The notes under the pieces are model-generated. The model was not told where the DNA came from. It did not search any database and saw only the letters and a program-made list of their open reading frames with translations. From contig NC_064755.1 in NCBI RefSeq assembly GCF_011397635.1, positions 21,249,282-21,313,281 on the forward strand: 64,000 bases of DNA. The letters run 5' to 3'. Below are positions 46,606 to 58,000 of this stretch, one piece after another. Each line of letters starts with the position of its first letter. Within the stretch, counting starts at the first letter, position 1. The translations under genes and the position numbers were made by a program. This DNA comes from Epinephelus fuscoguttatus (lineage: Eukaryota; Chordata; Actinopteri; Perciformes; Serranidae).

Positions 46606-49600
46606 ATGTCCAGTAACACTGAGCAGAGGAGCAGCTTTGCACCCAGGTGCTTCGGACAGGTAGGTGTTCACATTAGGAGCTCACAGTAACAACACACTAA
46701 CACACCACCTCCTGTAATTCTCATCGCAGACTAATTCATTCAAATGAGGTTCAGGTGCGCAGGAGGATGTATTATCCAGTAGTTACCGTTCAGCTGCACC
46801 AGCTGTTATCAGTGAGGGAAGTGTAGTAGTCTCTGTTACAGTGGAGGTGTTTGTTTGTGTGTCTGTTTCTTTTCCCAGTCTGGATGTTATCATGTTTACA
46901 CGTTTTTCTTATGGATTGGACACCCTGATGTACTCATAAATCTGAGAGAGATAGATAATGCATTGATAACGCCTTCAGGATGTTTTTAGTATTTTACCCA
47001 GTGCATGCTGGGATAGGCTTCTGTCCACCACAGTCCAATAACGTTATAGTGGAAAGAGACAAGAAATAGATATATACATACATACATACATACATACGTC
47101 TTGTCCAGAGGATTTTAAAATAAAGCTCTGTGGATTTGCACAAAATAAGCTTGTACTGGTACTGAAGAGACTAACACTATTTGTTATAATGCATTGCTCA
47201 AAATTATTCTAACAATATTATATATGTACATGAATATACTGTATAACTATATAACATCAGCTGTATAGATGAAAACTAACTTTGTGGCCTTGTTGTCGTG
47301 TGTGTGCGTTTTGTTTGTCTGACGGGACTGTGTTGTCAGTGTACCTACACAGCTGAGGAGCACCAGGCAGTGCACAAAGCTCTGAAACAGAAGCTGGGAC
47401 CAGAGTTCATCAGCACCAGGATGGCTGGAGGAGGACAGAGGGCAAGTCTTTGTTTATCTTTCTGTCTTTGTTTTCTGTGCAGCCCTGAAGCCGGTTTTAA
47501 CTGAATTGTACAAAAAGTTGCATTTTTACTGATAATTTTATATTTTCAAACAAGGTAGTGTTTTCTCAAGTGGAACAATCCGAATTTGTTTCAGTTTGGA
47601 GGAAATGTAACCTGTTCTCCAGTTTGACCAAACAGTTTATCATAAAACCACTTAGATATAACTCTGCTTCCACCTCATATCAACTCTTGAATGGACTCTT
47701 CCAGGTGTGCTATATTGAAGGGCATCGTGTTATCAGTCTGGCCAATGAGATGTTCGGATACAACGGATGGTCGCACTCCATCTCTCAGCAGAACGTCGGT
47801 AAGACTCACAAGCTGTGCTCTGAATTGCAAACTTTTTCTTTTTACTATCAGTACCAGGGGCGTAAATATAGACAGTGCAGGCAGTGTGGTTGCACTAGGG
47901 CCTGTGGGGTGGAGAAGCCAGAGGAGAGAGTGGCCCTTGCACCTTGAATATATTATTATCTTATATTCTTCTCATACAATCAGACTAACACAACACTTGT
48001 ATTTTCAGACTTTGTAGACATCATCAACGGGAAGTTTTATGTCGGAGTCAGTGCGTTTATCAAGGTGCAGCTGAAGGTTAGATAACAACTATATTGATTA
48101 TAATTTTCACCTGATCAAGATGATTAGAGTTGAATCTCACATAATGTGTTCTTTCCTGTGCATTGTCCACATGAGTCTGTGTGTAACATGTATTTTTCCT
48201 CCAGGACGGGTCGTATCATGAGGATGTAGGTTATGGGGTCAGTGAAGGGCTGAAGTCTAAAGCTCAGTCGCTGGAGAAGGCGAGAAAGGAAGCTGTGACT
48301 GATGGCATGAAGAGAGCACTCAAGTACTGGAATTTACATTTTTGTGTCTTCTCAGTCTGAAACCTGGGGGAAAAAAATATTTGAAACATAAAATCTTTCT
48401 TAGATATGTTTTGTCATAAGAAGACTGATGATGGTTTTGCTGACATTTGTTTTTTTTTGGGTGGGTTCTTGTTTAGATGCTTCGGTAATGCTCTTGGAAA
48501 CTGCATCATGGATAAAGAATACCTCCTAGCCATTAACAAGATCCCCAAACAGGTCTGATATAAACTTTCAGCAATTTGTGTTTTTATTTTCATTCAGAAA
48601 GTCTTTGGATGCTGAATCTTGTCCTCTACACAAAGACTCCTTCTCCTCTAGATCCAGCCCAGACTAAGCGCTCAGAGGGTGAGCCCTCAATAGAGAAGGC
48701 TCGGATCTCCAGTCTGGTCCGGCAGGAAAAGCTTGCATCTGCAGTGGGTCCTGTGAGGGCGCCCCTGGAGCCCAGAGTCCTCAACCACAACCAGAACTAT
48801 CCAGATGTTCATACCCCTAATGCAGCTGTCCCTGCTGACAGGAGGAGTGAGAACATGGCCTCCAGGTGAACAACAGCAGGTCTAGTTTCTGTTTTTAATG
48901 GCACTGACACATCATCTCTTGTGCATCACCTGCAGTCTGTTTCCTCTGTCTCTCCTTCTCAGACCTGTCATGGACTCGCTGGACGCTGTCGGCTCTGACG
49001 CTCACACAGACCCCAAACAGCTGAGAAAGCTCCGACAGCAGCAGCTTCAACAGAAGTTCAGAAGAGAGATGGAGGCCAAGAAAATGCAGCAGAACGCAGA
49101 TCAAACCAAGTCTGAGGACCAAGAGGTTGCTGTTGGACGAGGGTCCAGTGGAGGTAAAGGTTTCATTTCTCATAAGTGATTTAATTCTGTTTAAAGCAGT
49201 GGCCTCAAACCCAAATTACCTTGCACTGGACAGGAGGAGCTTTTTTTTTTACTACACTACTTCAAATATTCTGCAAAAAAACTAGTGTTTTTTTCCCATT
49301 GGAGTAAATTTCAGCATGTTTTTGCTTGCCAATGGAAACTGTCACAATTAATTCCACAAAAACAATATGCTCATGAAACTTTAAAATTGTTGAAAAGTTG
49401 TGAATGAAAGACTGAAAAATTAAAATAGGGAAAAATATCCTGAGCAGGCCAGATGTAACATTGAATTTGAAACATTATGACATTGTGTCTCTTTATTCTT
49501 AACTATTAGGAGTATGTGTTTTTTTTTTTCTCTGGTGGTCGTGTTTTTGATAAAGATGTTTCTTTTCCTCCAGGTCATGAAGGTGTGCCTGCGTACAGTG

Positions 49601-50120
49601 ACGGCTCCTCAGATGGAAACAGGAAATGTAGCAGCAGGGACGAGCATTTAGCAGGTGTTGTGAGCCACCACCAGAGGGCTCAGCATACTTAGACAACCAG
49701 CCAGCTTCACGCAGTACAAACAGTTTGTCCTTTTCTGCAGATGATCTGGAGCTCTGGGATTTCACCCTGGATGGGATCGAGGTGTCAGATGATCCCGCAG
49801 GCGACCCAAACTCCAGAGCGTTCATGCCCAGCACGCCTGGGAATCACCACATGCAGACGCGCAGTAAGACCCCTCAGAGAGTCCCGGGCAGACCCCCAGA
49901 TGACGCCCATTCGCACAGTGGAGGACACGACCGTGCTCAGTACAGATCTCAACATCAGACCCACTATCAGGCGAGACCAGGTGAGGTTTCATGAGGGAGA
50001 TGTTAGTGAACTGTTGGCTGGATTTGGTGGTCTAAAATCTACGTTTTCATCCTTCCAGGTGAAGCCTACAGTCCATACAGACAAGGACAGTACATGAAGA
50101 AACGGCGACTGGACACCTGA
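46606..50120 (+). CDS. rad52: RAD52 homologous recombination / annealing protein
   Basis: Eleven coding exons: 46606-46659, 47340-47441, 47705-47798, 48009-48076, 48205-48323, 48477-48552, 48636-48865, 48963-49153, 49574-49654, 49741-49980 and 50059-50120. They total 1317 nt, 438 aa (human 418). The N-terminal half is the DNA-binding, ring-forming annealing domain: [116 protein letters not shown]. The weaker C-terminal half (RPA/RAD51-binding in mammals) keeps a Q/K-rich helix ([20 protein letters not shown]) and a basic tail (YMKKRRLDT) like human MKKRKYDPS. Intron 2 appears to use a GC donor. The exon 7 acceptor (48636) is the in-phase choice; a later acceptor at 48651 would be out of frame. 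A 5' leader exon ending near 46320 (TTTACCTG then gtgagt) is likely. Confidence 0.94.
47846..47945 (+). mobile_element. Fragment of the CAGGGGCG hAT-like element
   Basis: It begins caggggcgtaaatatagaca and continues gtgcaggcagtgtggttgca. It is the reverse complement of the right end of the element at 26385-26823. It is truncated and lies in rad52 intron 3. Confidence 0.5.
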
Positions 50121-50283
50121 GATTTAATGTTGCTGTTCCACAGCTTCCTTTATGCATTACAAAATTTATTTTACTTTTATATTTTTTATATTTATGTCAG
50201 TGTTTACACTGATTAACTTTTTTTTGCAATGAATTGCTGCTATTTCTGATGTTTGGAGAGATGTTATGTCTGGATTTGTAAAA

Positions 50284-50289
50284 AATAAA
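50284..50289 (+). promoter_or_regulatory. rad52: rad52 polyadenylation signal
   Basis: AATAAA lies 164 bases after the rad52 stop codon. It is followed by a GT-rich stretch (gtgagctgaagtttgttta) before LINE sequence begins. Confidence 0.75.
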
Positions 50290-50339
50290 AACATAACCAC
50301 AGAAGTGAGCTGAAGTTTGTTTACATTTATAGATAGAAA

Positions 50340-50870
50340 CCATCCATCCATTTTCATCACTCCAGGACCGGGTTGCGGGGGCAGCAGGCCAAGCAAAGCA
50401 CCCCAGACATCCCTCTCCCTAGCAACACTTTCCAGCTCCTCCTGGAGGACCCTGAGGCGTTCCCAGGCCAGATGAGATATGTAGTCCCTCCAGCATGTTC
50501 TGGGTCTGCCCCTGGGCCTCCTACCAGTGGGACGTGCCTGAAATACTTCCAACAGGAGGCACCCAGGAGGCATCCTAGTCAGATGCCCGAACCACCTCAG
50601 CTGACTCCTTTCAACGTGAAGGAGCAGCGGCTCTTCTCCGAGCTCTCTCTGGAGGTCCGAGCTCCTTACCCTATCTCTAAGGCTGAGCCCAGACACCCCA
50701 TTTCACTACCCATAGTTCATGACCATAGGTGAGGGTTGGGATGTAGATGAACCAGTAAATCGAAAGCCTTGCCTTCAGGCTCAGCTCTCTCTTCACCACA
50801 ACGATCCAGTGCAGTGCACGCATCATTGCAGAGGCCACACCAAAGTGCTGACCCGTCTCACACCCCATAA
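50340..50870 (-). mobile_element. Non-LTR retrotransposon ORF2 3' end
   Basis: The minus strand reads KARLSIYWFIYIPTLTYGHE followed, after a gap, by LSLRDRVRSSDLQRELGEEP, ERSQLRWFGHLTRMPPGCLL, GRRPRGRPRTCWRDYISHLA and ARERDVWGALLGLLPPQPGP. This is the C-terminal end of a fish LINE ORF2 (the 'QLRWFGHL.RMPPG' and 'GRPRT.WRDY' signature), probably of a Rex1-like or RTE-like clade. The part between the two pieces (50680-50700) is deleted and no reverse transcriptase core remains. It lies just after the rad52 polyadenylation site. Confidence 0.75.
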
Positions 50871-50980
50871 CTAACCCTTAATAAGTTACTCAAGAGGGAT
50901 GTTTTTTTTGCCCTAAACTTTGATTGTTGCTAAGTTTATCATACATATGCTGTAGAGCCTTGAAAAAAATATGAAAATTC

Positions 50981-52097
50981 TTAAAGAAGCAGTGTGTCAG
51001 ATTTAGGGGGATTTAGAGGTATCTAACAGTGAGGAGTGCAGATTGCGACAAGCTGAAACTTCTCCCAGTTAGGGTTCCTTCAGTGTTCATTGTTGAGGAG
51101 GTTTTCACCATAAGCCAAATTATCTGCAGAGGTCTCTTCCTCTTAAAAACAAACAAGATTAAAACCAGTAAAACACACACAATGAAGCAGTCACACATCA
51201 GTCTTTCTCTGATGCTGTTCTGCTTTTTGAAATGGGCCGCCAGCTTAGCACATGCTAATGTGTGCTCAGTTTTACTTCGATAACTTAAGATCCAGACGTT
51301 CAGGAGGTTTTTATTGGGAATGAAGTTATCTGCAGAGGTCTCTTCTTCTCCAAAACAAATGGTCAATGGTGATTTAAACTGGTAAAAACCCAAAATAAAG
51401 CAATTTAATTTAAAAAACAACAACCTGTTTTTTTGTTTTGTTATTTGCAATGGCCCTATCTAGATCCAATGTTTGGTTTGTCTGTCCTGGCATGTGCCTG
51501 CACAGAGTGCTAGTGGTTCTTGTTCACCGACTGTCCGCCCTGTGTGGCCCTCCGTGGCCCTCCGTCTCAGCGTGGACCAGGGCAACAACTGGGCTACGTA
51601 GGCCTCAGGTTGGACCCTCCGGGGTTGTTCTGGGGGGCAGATGTGGTTCCCATGTGGTAGCCTTGGTGCAGGGACACTGAGGCTGTTGTAGGCGGCTGGT
51701 ACTGCGTTAGTGGCTGTGCGGGGTTAAGCATGTTGACCTGGCATGTGCCTGTGGGTCCTGCCCACTGAGGAGCACTGTACAGGGCTGAGGCGTATCCGAA
51801 CCCTTGTGCAACTGGGCCCAGAGAGCCTTTACGCCGCCCCAAAGGGACAGAGGGGTTGGCTGGATTAGGGAGGTGAGCGGTGTTTGTTTGGTTTGGTTTG
51901 GTTTGTCCGTTCTGGGCTACTGTAGAAACATAGCGATCACTGTCGATGAGGACCCACTCCTTAGATAGATATAAACAGCTCACTGTAAGGTAACGAAAAC
52001 ACTATTCTTATTTTCACGTGATTACACACTAAAGAAAACATACCAGTATTTCATTTCTGTCAATATATCCCCCTACATCCTGCACCCTGGCCTTTAA
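50981..52097. mobile_element. Modular MITE of the GGTCCAGTGTGTAGG family, with insertion
   Basis: It starts aagcagtgtgtcagatttag with 'gggggatttagaggtatcta' and ends 'ccctacatcctgcaccctgg'. Two internal modules lie near 51060-51190 and 51285-51420 (aggttttcaccataagccaa; aggtttttattgggaatgaa; each with 'tctgcagaggtctctt'). The conserved stretch 'tgtttggtttgtc(c/t)gt(t/c)ctgg' appears twice, at 51470-51490 and 51894-51914, on either side of a copy of the last wnk1 exon. Confidence 0.65.
51499..51880 (-). pseudogene. Partial duplicate of the wnk1 terminal exon
   Basis: Nearly identical (about seven base differences plus one extra 10-base unit) to 54937-55305, the end of the wnk1 coding sequence with adjoining 3' UTR. 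The copy keeps the open frame from [13 protein letters not shown] through [16 protein letters not shown] to [10 protein letters not shown] and the stop codon, 93 codons in all. It lacks the 5' third of the exon and its splice acceptor, and lies beyond the apparent wnk1 polyadenylation site. Because 3' UTR sequence and no introns or poly(A) tail are included, it looks like a DNA-level duplication. No function is evident. Confidence 0.85.
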
Positions 52098-52228
52098 GTA
52101 TTTACATAGATTAAAAAAACATCCCAGGAGTGTTAATGACAAATTAGTAAAATAAAATAGCACAATCTGGCCATAAAGTAAAAAAATGACTCCAATAAAC
52201 CTGACAAGTTGCTTCGATTGATATTATT

Positions 52229-52234
52229 TTTATT
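52229..52234 (-). promoter_or_regulatory. wnk1: wnk1 polyadenylation signal
   Basis: AATAAA on the minus strand (TTTATT on the plus strand), the last strong signal before the MITE that ends at 52097. It gives a 2.8 kb 3' UTR. Confidence 0.55.
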
Positions 52235-53408
52235 TGTTTTTACATTTTGTACAATGTGAAAAACATACACAAAACAGACACTGAATCACAGGAGGTCAGT
52301 AAGGAGGGATCAGAAATTAGAGCTCAACAGATAGAATTGCGTGTCAGTAGCCTCAAACAGAACTGTAGAGGTGTGTGATAATAATTAATGATGATAAGAG
52401 CATATGGACTTTAAAAGCTTTGTTGTGAGCTTGTGCTGTACAGGAGCCAGATGTGAGCTGGTTGTAAGATTAAACACCAGTGAAGCCGGCATGCAGAAAT
52501 CATACGCTGATAGTCTGATATTGAAGTTGTGCCTGTGATATTGGTAAATGGCAATGAACAGATCAACACCTTGTGATCACTCAGAAAGGCAAATAATAAT
52601 AATGATAATAATAATAAAAAAAAGATCTAATAGTCCAATATCAAAAACATTAAAGTCAGTAACAACCCTCATCAGCATGCAAATGTTTCCATTACCCCTC
52701 AGTCCCTTTAAAACTTTAAACATTGCATATTCTGCATTGCAGTAACTTATTTTTTCTCTAGAGAAGTTTAACTATTCATCCAATCTACGAGCAGGCGAAA
52801 GAGCCACAATGACGGCATGGCACTCGTGTGAGGTGCTGAGACAAAAGTTAAACCAGCGTGACAACGTTTAAACCTTTACACAGCTCACTTGCTGCCTGAA
52901 CAAGTGCGTCTGAAAACAGTTTAATGATCAATCCACAAAAACAAATGTCAGCCAAATCCATGTACGTGTGAGCCAAATATAAAAACACAGCTGATTACAC
53001 AACCGACACAAACGGAACTGTAGAGAGAACAGAAACGCTTCCACATTACTAGTGTGCTCTTTGTTCTGCAGCCCCGTGCGGTGTCTCGTCTGATGTTGTC
53101 AGTGTTACATCCTCTGTGTGTGTGTGTATATGTGTGTGTCAGTCATGAAGCCACCTGTTGTGTGTTTTTTACATCATGTACAGGTTTAAGCTAACTGGTT
53201 TTTTTCTGCAGTACAGTCACAGCGACAGGACGAGATGAGTCTGGAACTTGTCATTAGTGAGGATGCAAGGCACTAAAGTGTTCCTCATGTTTACAGGTTA
53301 GAGTGCGTGTGCATGTAGAGTGGGTCACCACAAGCATACTCTAGTGACGGAGCAATACATGAAAGCATTTAACTCACATTAACATATGTACAATAAAATA
53401 GAAAAAAA

Positions 53409-53420
53409 AGGGGGGGGGGG
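53409..53420. repeat. Poly(G) tract
   Basis: A run of about 12 G residues after an A run, within the wnk1 3' UTR. On the transcribed strand it is a C run. Confidence 0.9.
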
Positions 53421-55021
53421 GTTGGGGGCAGGGCAGTCATAGAGAGAAGAGCTTAATAGACCACAGGACCTCTCCTGCGTGGTGGGTAGGATACCAACGA
53501 CAACAACCCTGCAATTGCACTTTTTATATTCCTTTAACTACATGTTGTTTAACAACCTTTAATAATAATTACAGTGAAACAACATCAAAATCTGATGGCT
53601 GAATACAGGTCCATAAAGAACATTTGTTTTATTAAATATACGCATACAAAAACAGACCACAGGAAGAGAGAACCCCAGACACTTGTAATTCGAGAGGTGA
53701 TGGCTAAATGTTATGAGCGGAGATATTTTAATATGACTTCACCAACGACCTGTTCGTCTGTGCACCGTCTGTGTAAACAACTGGGAGAAGTAGAGACTGA
53801 AACCTCCCACAAATACTAATGCAATAAACCAAAATTTGTCCTGTTTCTGTGATATGATGAGCAAATTTGACCTGCTTATATCAGAACTAAGTGAAATTGG
53901 GATTCTTTTTTCATCCTTGTGTAAAAAACAACAAAAAAACAAACAAACACCCTGCTAACACCCTCAACCAGATTGTGATTTACAGCAGCATCACCTCTTA
54001 AGTTTCACACTGCGAGTGGTGGTCAACACCAGGACAATGCTTTTTTTAAATGTGGCAGATCCACTGACTTGTGAATCAGACGTGAAAAACAACTCAGTAT
54101 AATAATAAATCTGTATGGATGGACAACTCAAATCACAAAGTCAATACACTCTCACAGGGACATAAATATGCGAGACATGGAATCATAACCCAGTGAAGAA
54201 ATATCTATGTACAAAGTCAATGTTTGAACATGTTCTGGGATTAAGGCCACAGTTACAAGGGACAGTTTATCTACTCTTTGCCGTTATTGCATTTTACTCA
54301 ATAGGTAGCCACTGGGATGTGTTCATACCCAAACTCTATCTGTTACACTCCTGCCTAACTTACTATGTCTTTCTTCTCCCAACTCAACCAATCACACTTT
54401 GCTATTCCATCTGGGACAAACTAATCGTCCCACTCCTATCTCCCACTTTCTGTACACTCCCTCCTTGCTCTCTGAAACAACCTTCTATCCCAAGTCACTC
54501 CACCAGCTTAATGTTTAGTCAGGTGTGCGCACATATGTCTATGTGGTAATATGTCATCAGTCCCAGCTTGGCTTAAAGTCAGGACCAGTAAGGATGTGAA
54601 CCAGAATCCCTCCTACCTTCTCCTCTCCAAAAGGAATGACATTGCAACATCTGCTCTCAAAGACATCTTTGGCTGCTGTTGGTTACGCTTTTGGGTCATT
54701 ACGTCACCAGACACGACCAACCGACTCGTCACAGCTCAGTTCCACAGCTGATGGCAGGCCAAGTGTGAGACTCTTGTGCCGTGGATATGTATTGCACTCT
54801 CCCTCCAATTTGCCAGGCAGATTTCGTTCCGCCCAAGAGGACTTGAACCACACAGGTCAACTTTATTACAGAAAGAAACATGTAATAATAAAAGTTGAAA
54901 TAAAAAGCACAATATCCAGCCAGCTAACCAGCAAACTGCACAGAGAGCTAGTGGTTCTCGTTCAGCGACTGTCCGCCCTGTGTGGCCCTCCGTCTCAGCG
55001 TGGACCAGGGCAACAACTGGG

Positions 55022-58000
55022 CTACGTAGGCCTCAGGTTGGACCCTCCGGGGTTGTTCTGGGGGGCAGATGTGGTTCCCATGTGGTAGCCTTGGTGCAGG
55101 GACACTGAGGCTGTTGTAGGCGGCTGGTACTGCGTTAGTGGCTGTGCGGGGTTAAGCATGTTGACCTGGCATGTGCCTGTGGGTCCTGCCCACTGAGGAG
55201 CACTGTACGGGGCTGAGGCGTATCCGAACCCTTGCGCAACTGGGCCCAGAGAGCCTTTACGCGGCCCCAAAGGGACAGAGGGGTTGGCTGGATTGGGGAG
55301 GTGAGTGGATGTGGTGGACGTGGTGTTGGAAGGCGTGGGAAGTGTTGGGCAGAGGTAGCCAGGAGCTGAGAATTTACGGCCCATGTTGGCTGGAGGGATA
55401 ATCTGTAATCGTGAAAAATCACAAGGCATCAATCACATGAGGCCATACAGCCAAAAAATGCTGCAAAGAAATTCAAATTAAGTACTAAGTGCTTACGTCA
55501 TGACCCAGTGGTGCTTGTGCTCCAGTTTTAGGACCTCTCTTGCACTGGGAGAGGCTGATGGCGTCCCTGGCCCAGTTATCCACCAGTTGGTGCAGGTCAT
55601 CAGTGAAGGTGCCCTTGCCCTTCTGCGTGTGAGACGAGGAAGGAGTGGGTCCGCTTGCCTGGGCCAGAGAAGAGTGGTTCTGGCAGAGGCCTGATCCGTT
55701 TGTGGAGCTGGCTCCACTTGATCCTGGTACACAAGAATAGAGATGTGAATTAGAAAATAAATCAATACAAGGAGGTCACTGTGACAAAATGAAGTGCTTG
55801 CACATACCTGTGGAGCAGCTACTGAGGCTGGGCATGGATGGAGAGGTTCTAAGCTGCTTCACGGATGACCTGTTAACTACTTGTGATGCCTCTGTTGCTG
55901 TTTCTGATGCCTCTGTTGCTGAGGCTGAACTTTGCTTTGGAGAGGACTCTGAAACATGAAGACTCTGAGTTGAGGCTGGGGATCCTGAACATACAAGCAC
56001 AAGACGTACCATTTCAACCCACGCTTCAGTGATTGAGGACAGTACTGACATCTCAGTGAGTACTAAATTTGTCTCATGAACTAAAACAAGCCAGTTCACT
56101 CTCCTTACCTGAGTGTACAGGGCTGGGCTGTCCACTACTACGAGCAGATTTGTGGTTTTTGCTTTTGAGCCTTCGTCGACCTCCAGCCATCGCCACAGCA
56201 GGGGAGAAAACAGAGGGAGGAGGAGGTTTTCCCATTCGCAAAAACACGGCCTCTACCTCCTGTTTCTGACGAGCCTGCAATGTCTGAATCTCCATCATAT
56301 GTCTGTGAGCGGCAGAAAAACATACAGTCATGTAAGAATATTTCTACTGGGCTGTGAAGTGACAGTATTCACATGAAATGAAGGCAGTGTGAAGTATGGC
56401 TATGAGCATTTGACATACTTTTCTCTGAGACGGCTGATTTCTTTCTGCAGAGCTTCGTCCTCGGTCTCAGAGTCGTCATCATTGTCACTACTGTAATGGG
56501 TGTGTGTGTTATGAGGTTCAGACGTTGAGGATGAGGGACCGTTCTGCATACTGGAGCCATGTGTTGGACTGGAGCCTCCTGCTGGAGCTGGGGTCACTGA
56601 GGGAAATTGATGTGTTAGAGATAGAGTAGGTTTACCTGGGGACCTCACATGATTTGAAAATGAACCCTAAACATCTGTAATCTGTCCACAGGAAGAAGAA
56701 AATGCAAATTTACCGACAACATCCAAGATTATTTTCTGATATGGTTAAAACATGATGGATTTTAAGGCTTAGTGGCTACATAGGTCTACTGAATTTGCAA
56801 TTCCCACTGTAGCCGCTACCAATAGGATAAATATAAGAATACTGGATGGGACAGAGGCGAAGATGCCTCTACTTTCTATATGAACATCTCAAGAGGGCAT
56901 TAAATTGTGTATATCATAGCCACTTATCAGAGGAAAAAGCAAAGCTGCGATCATCAGTTACAGTGTTAGCAGTGAAATAACTAGTGACATAGTGTGAAGC
57001 ATCAGTTTAACATGGTTCTTATCGTACTATGGTACAAAGAGGGCTTTACACTAGTTTATCAAAGCAAGCTTAATCTGAACCTGAACCTGATACATACCTG
57101 TGACGGAAAAACGTCCCACTTTAGAGCCAGTGGTTGGCCCAGATGTGGCACTGGTGCTCGAGGACACTTGGAAACGCCCAATAGTGGTCGGCTGACTGGC
57201 AGGGTCAGCAGAGAGAGAGGGGGCTCCATTTACAGCGTCAGTTTCACAAACTCCTTTGGACAGAGATGATGACCGGTGGAGGGTATTTTCTGGACTTGAG
57301 GGGGAGGAAGAAGAGGAAGAGGAAGAAGAAGAGGAGGAGGAGGAAGTAGAGGACGGCGTGAGCGATGCAGAGGAGACAATGCTTGAGGGATCTGGGACGC
57401 TACTGGATGCGCCATCAGTAGCAACGGACACCTGCGAAAGAGAGGAGGGAGTAAATTTTAGTGAACTTAGCACGAGGTTTAAGAAGTTTAGCTGTTTTAA
57501 ACTGAAGTAATCAGACAATCAACTTACTTGGAAACGTCCCAGAGTGAAACCTGCTGCTGGAGGCTGGACTCTGTTACCTCCCTGAACAGTCTCTGGGCTC
57601 AGAGCTCTCCTTAACTGGGCATCCAAATTACCCAGGGGCTGCTGTGACTGTGGAGTCACAAACAGGGTATGAGGAACAATCTAAGTCATACATGTAAGCA
57701 GTTTGTCAAAGACTTACAAAGTAGTAGTGCAGGTTTTATTACAGAAAGATAATAGATCTCACCTGATTTGGTCCAGGAAATGGCGGTACAAGTTCAGAGG
57801 GAGGTGTAGCAGCTTGATCAAAACCAGTCGGCAAAGTCTAAAAATTATAACAAAGACTTATGTCATGTCCATAAACATTATTACAGCTTTTTGGATTTAC
57901 TCTTGGATGCTGCAGTTTTCACTAACCTGTGCCCTGGGCTTAGTTGGAGGTGTCTGTCCTGCCGGGGTAACACCCTGTCCTGGGGTGGTAGTGGGCCCCA

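Larger units (their letters stand above)
52215..55021 (-). other. wnk1: wnk1 3' UTR
   Basis: About 2.8 kb without recognisable transposons separates the wnk1 stop codon from a minus-strand AATAAA (TTTATT at 52229-52234). It includes a G run at 53409-53420 and short GT and AAT tracts. The sharp return of repeat DNA below 52100 supports this end point. Open frames in it, such as 54193-54549 on the plus strand, do not resemble proteins. Confidence 0.6.

Noticed and set aside
51438-51680. 80-codon plus-strand frame beside the MITE
   Set aside because: It is antisense to the duplicated wnk1 exon and continues into MITE sequence.
54193-55088. Plus-strand open frames in the wnk1 3' UTR and last exon
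   Set aside because: No similarity to known proteins. The last part is antisense to the wnk1 C-terminus.
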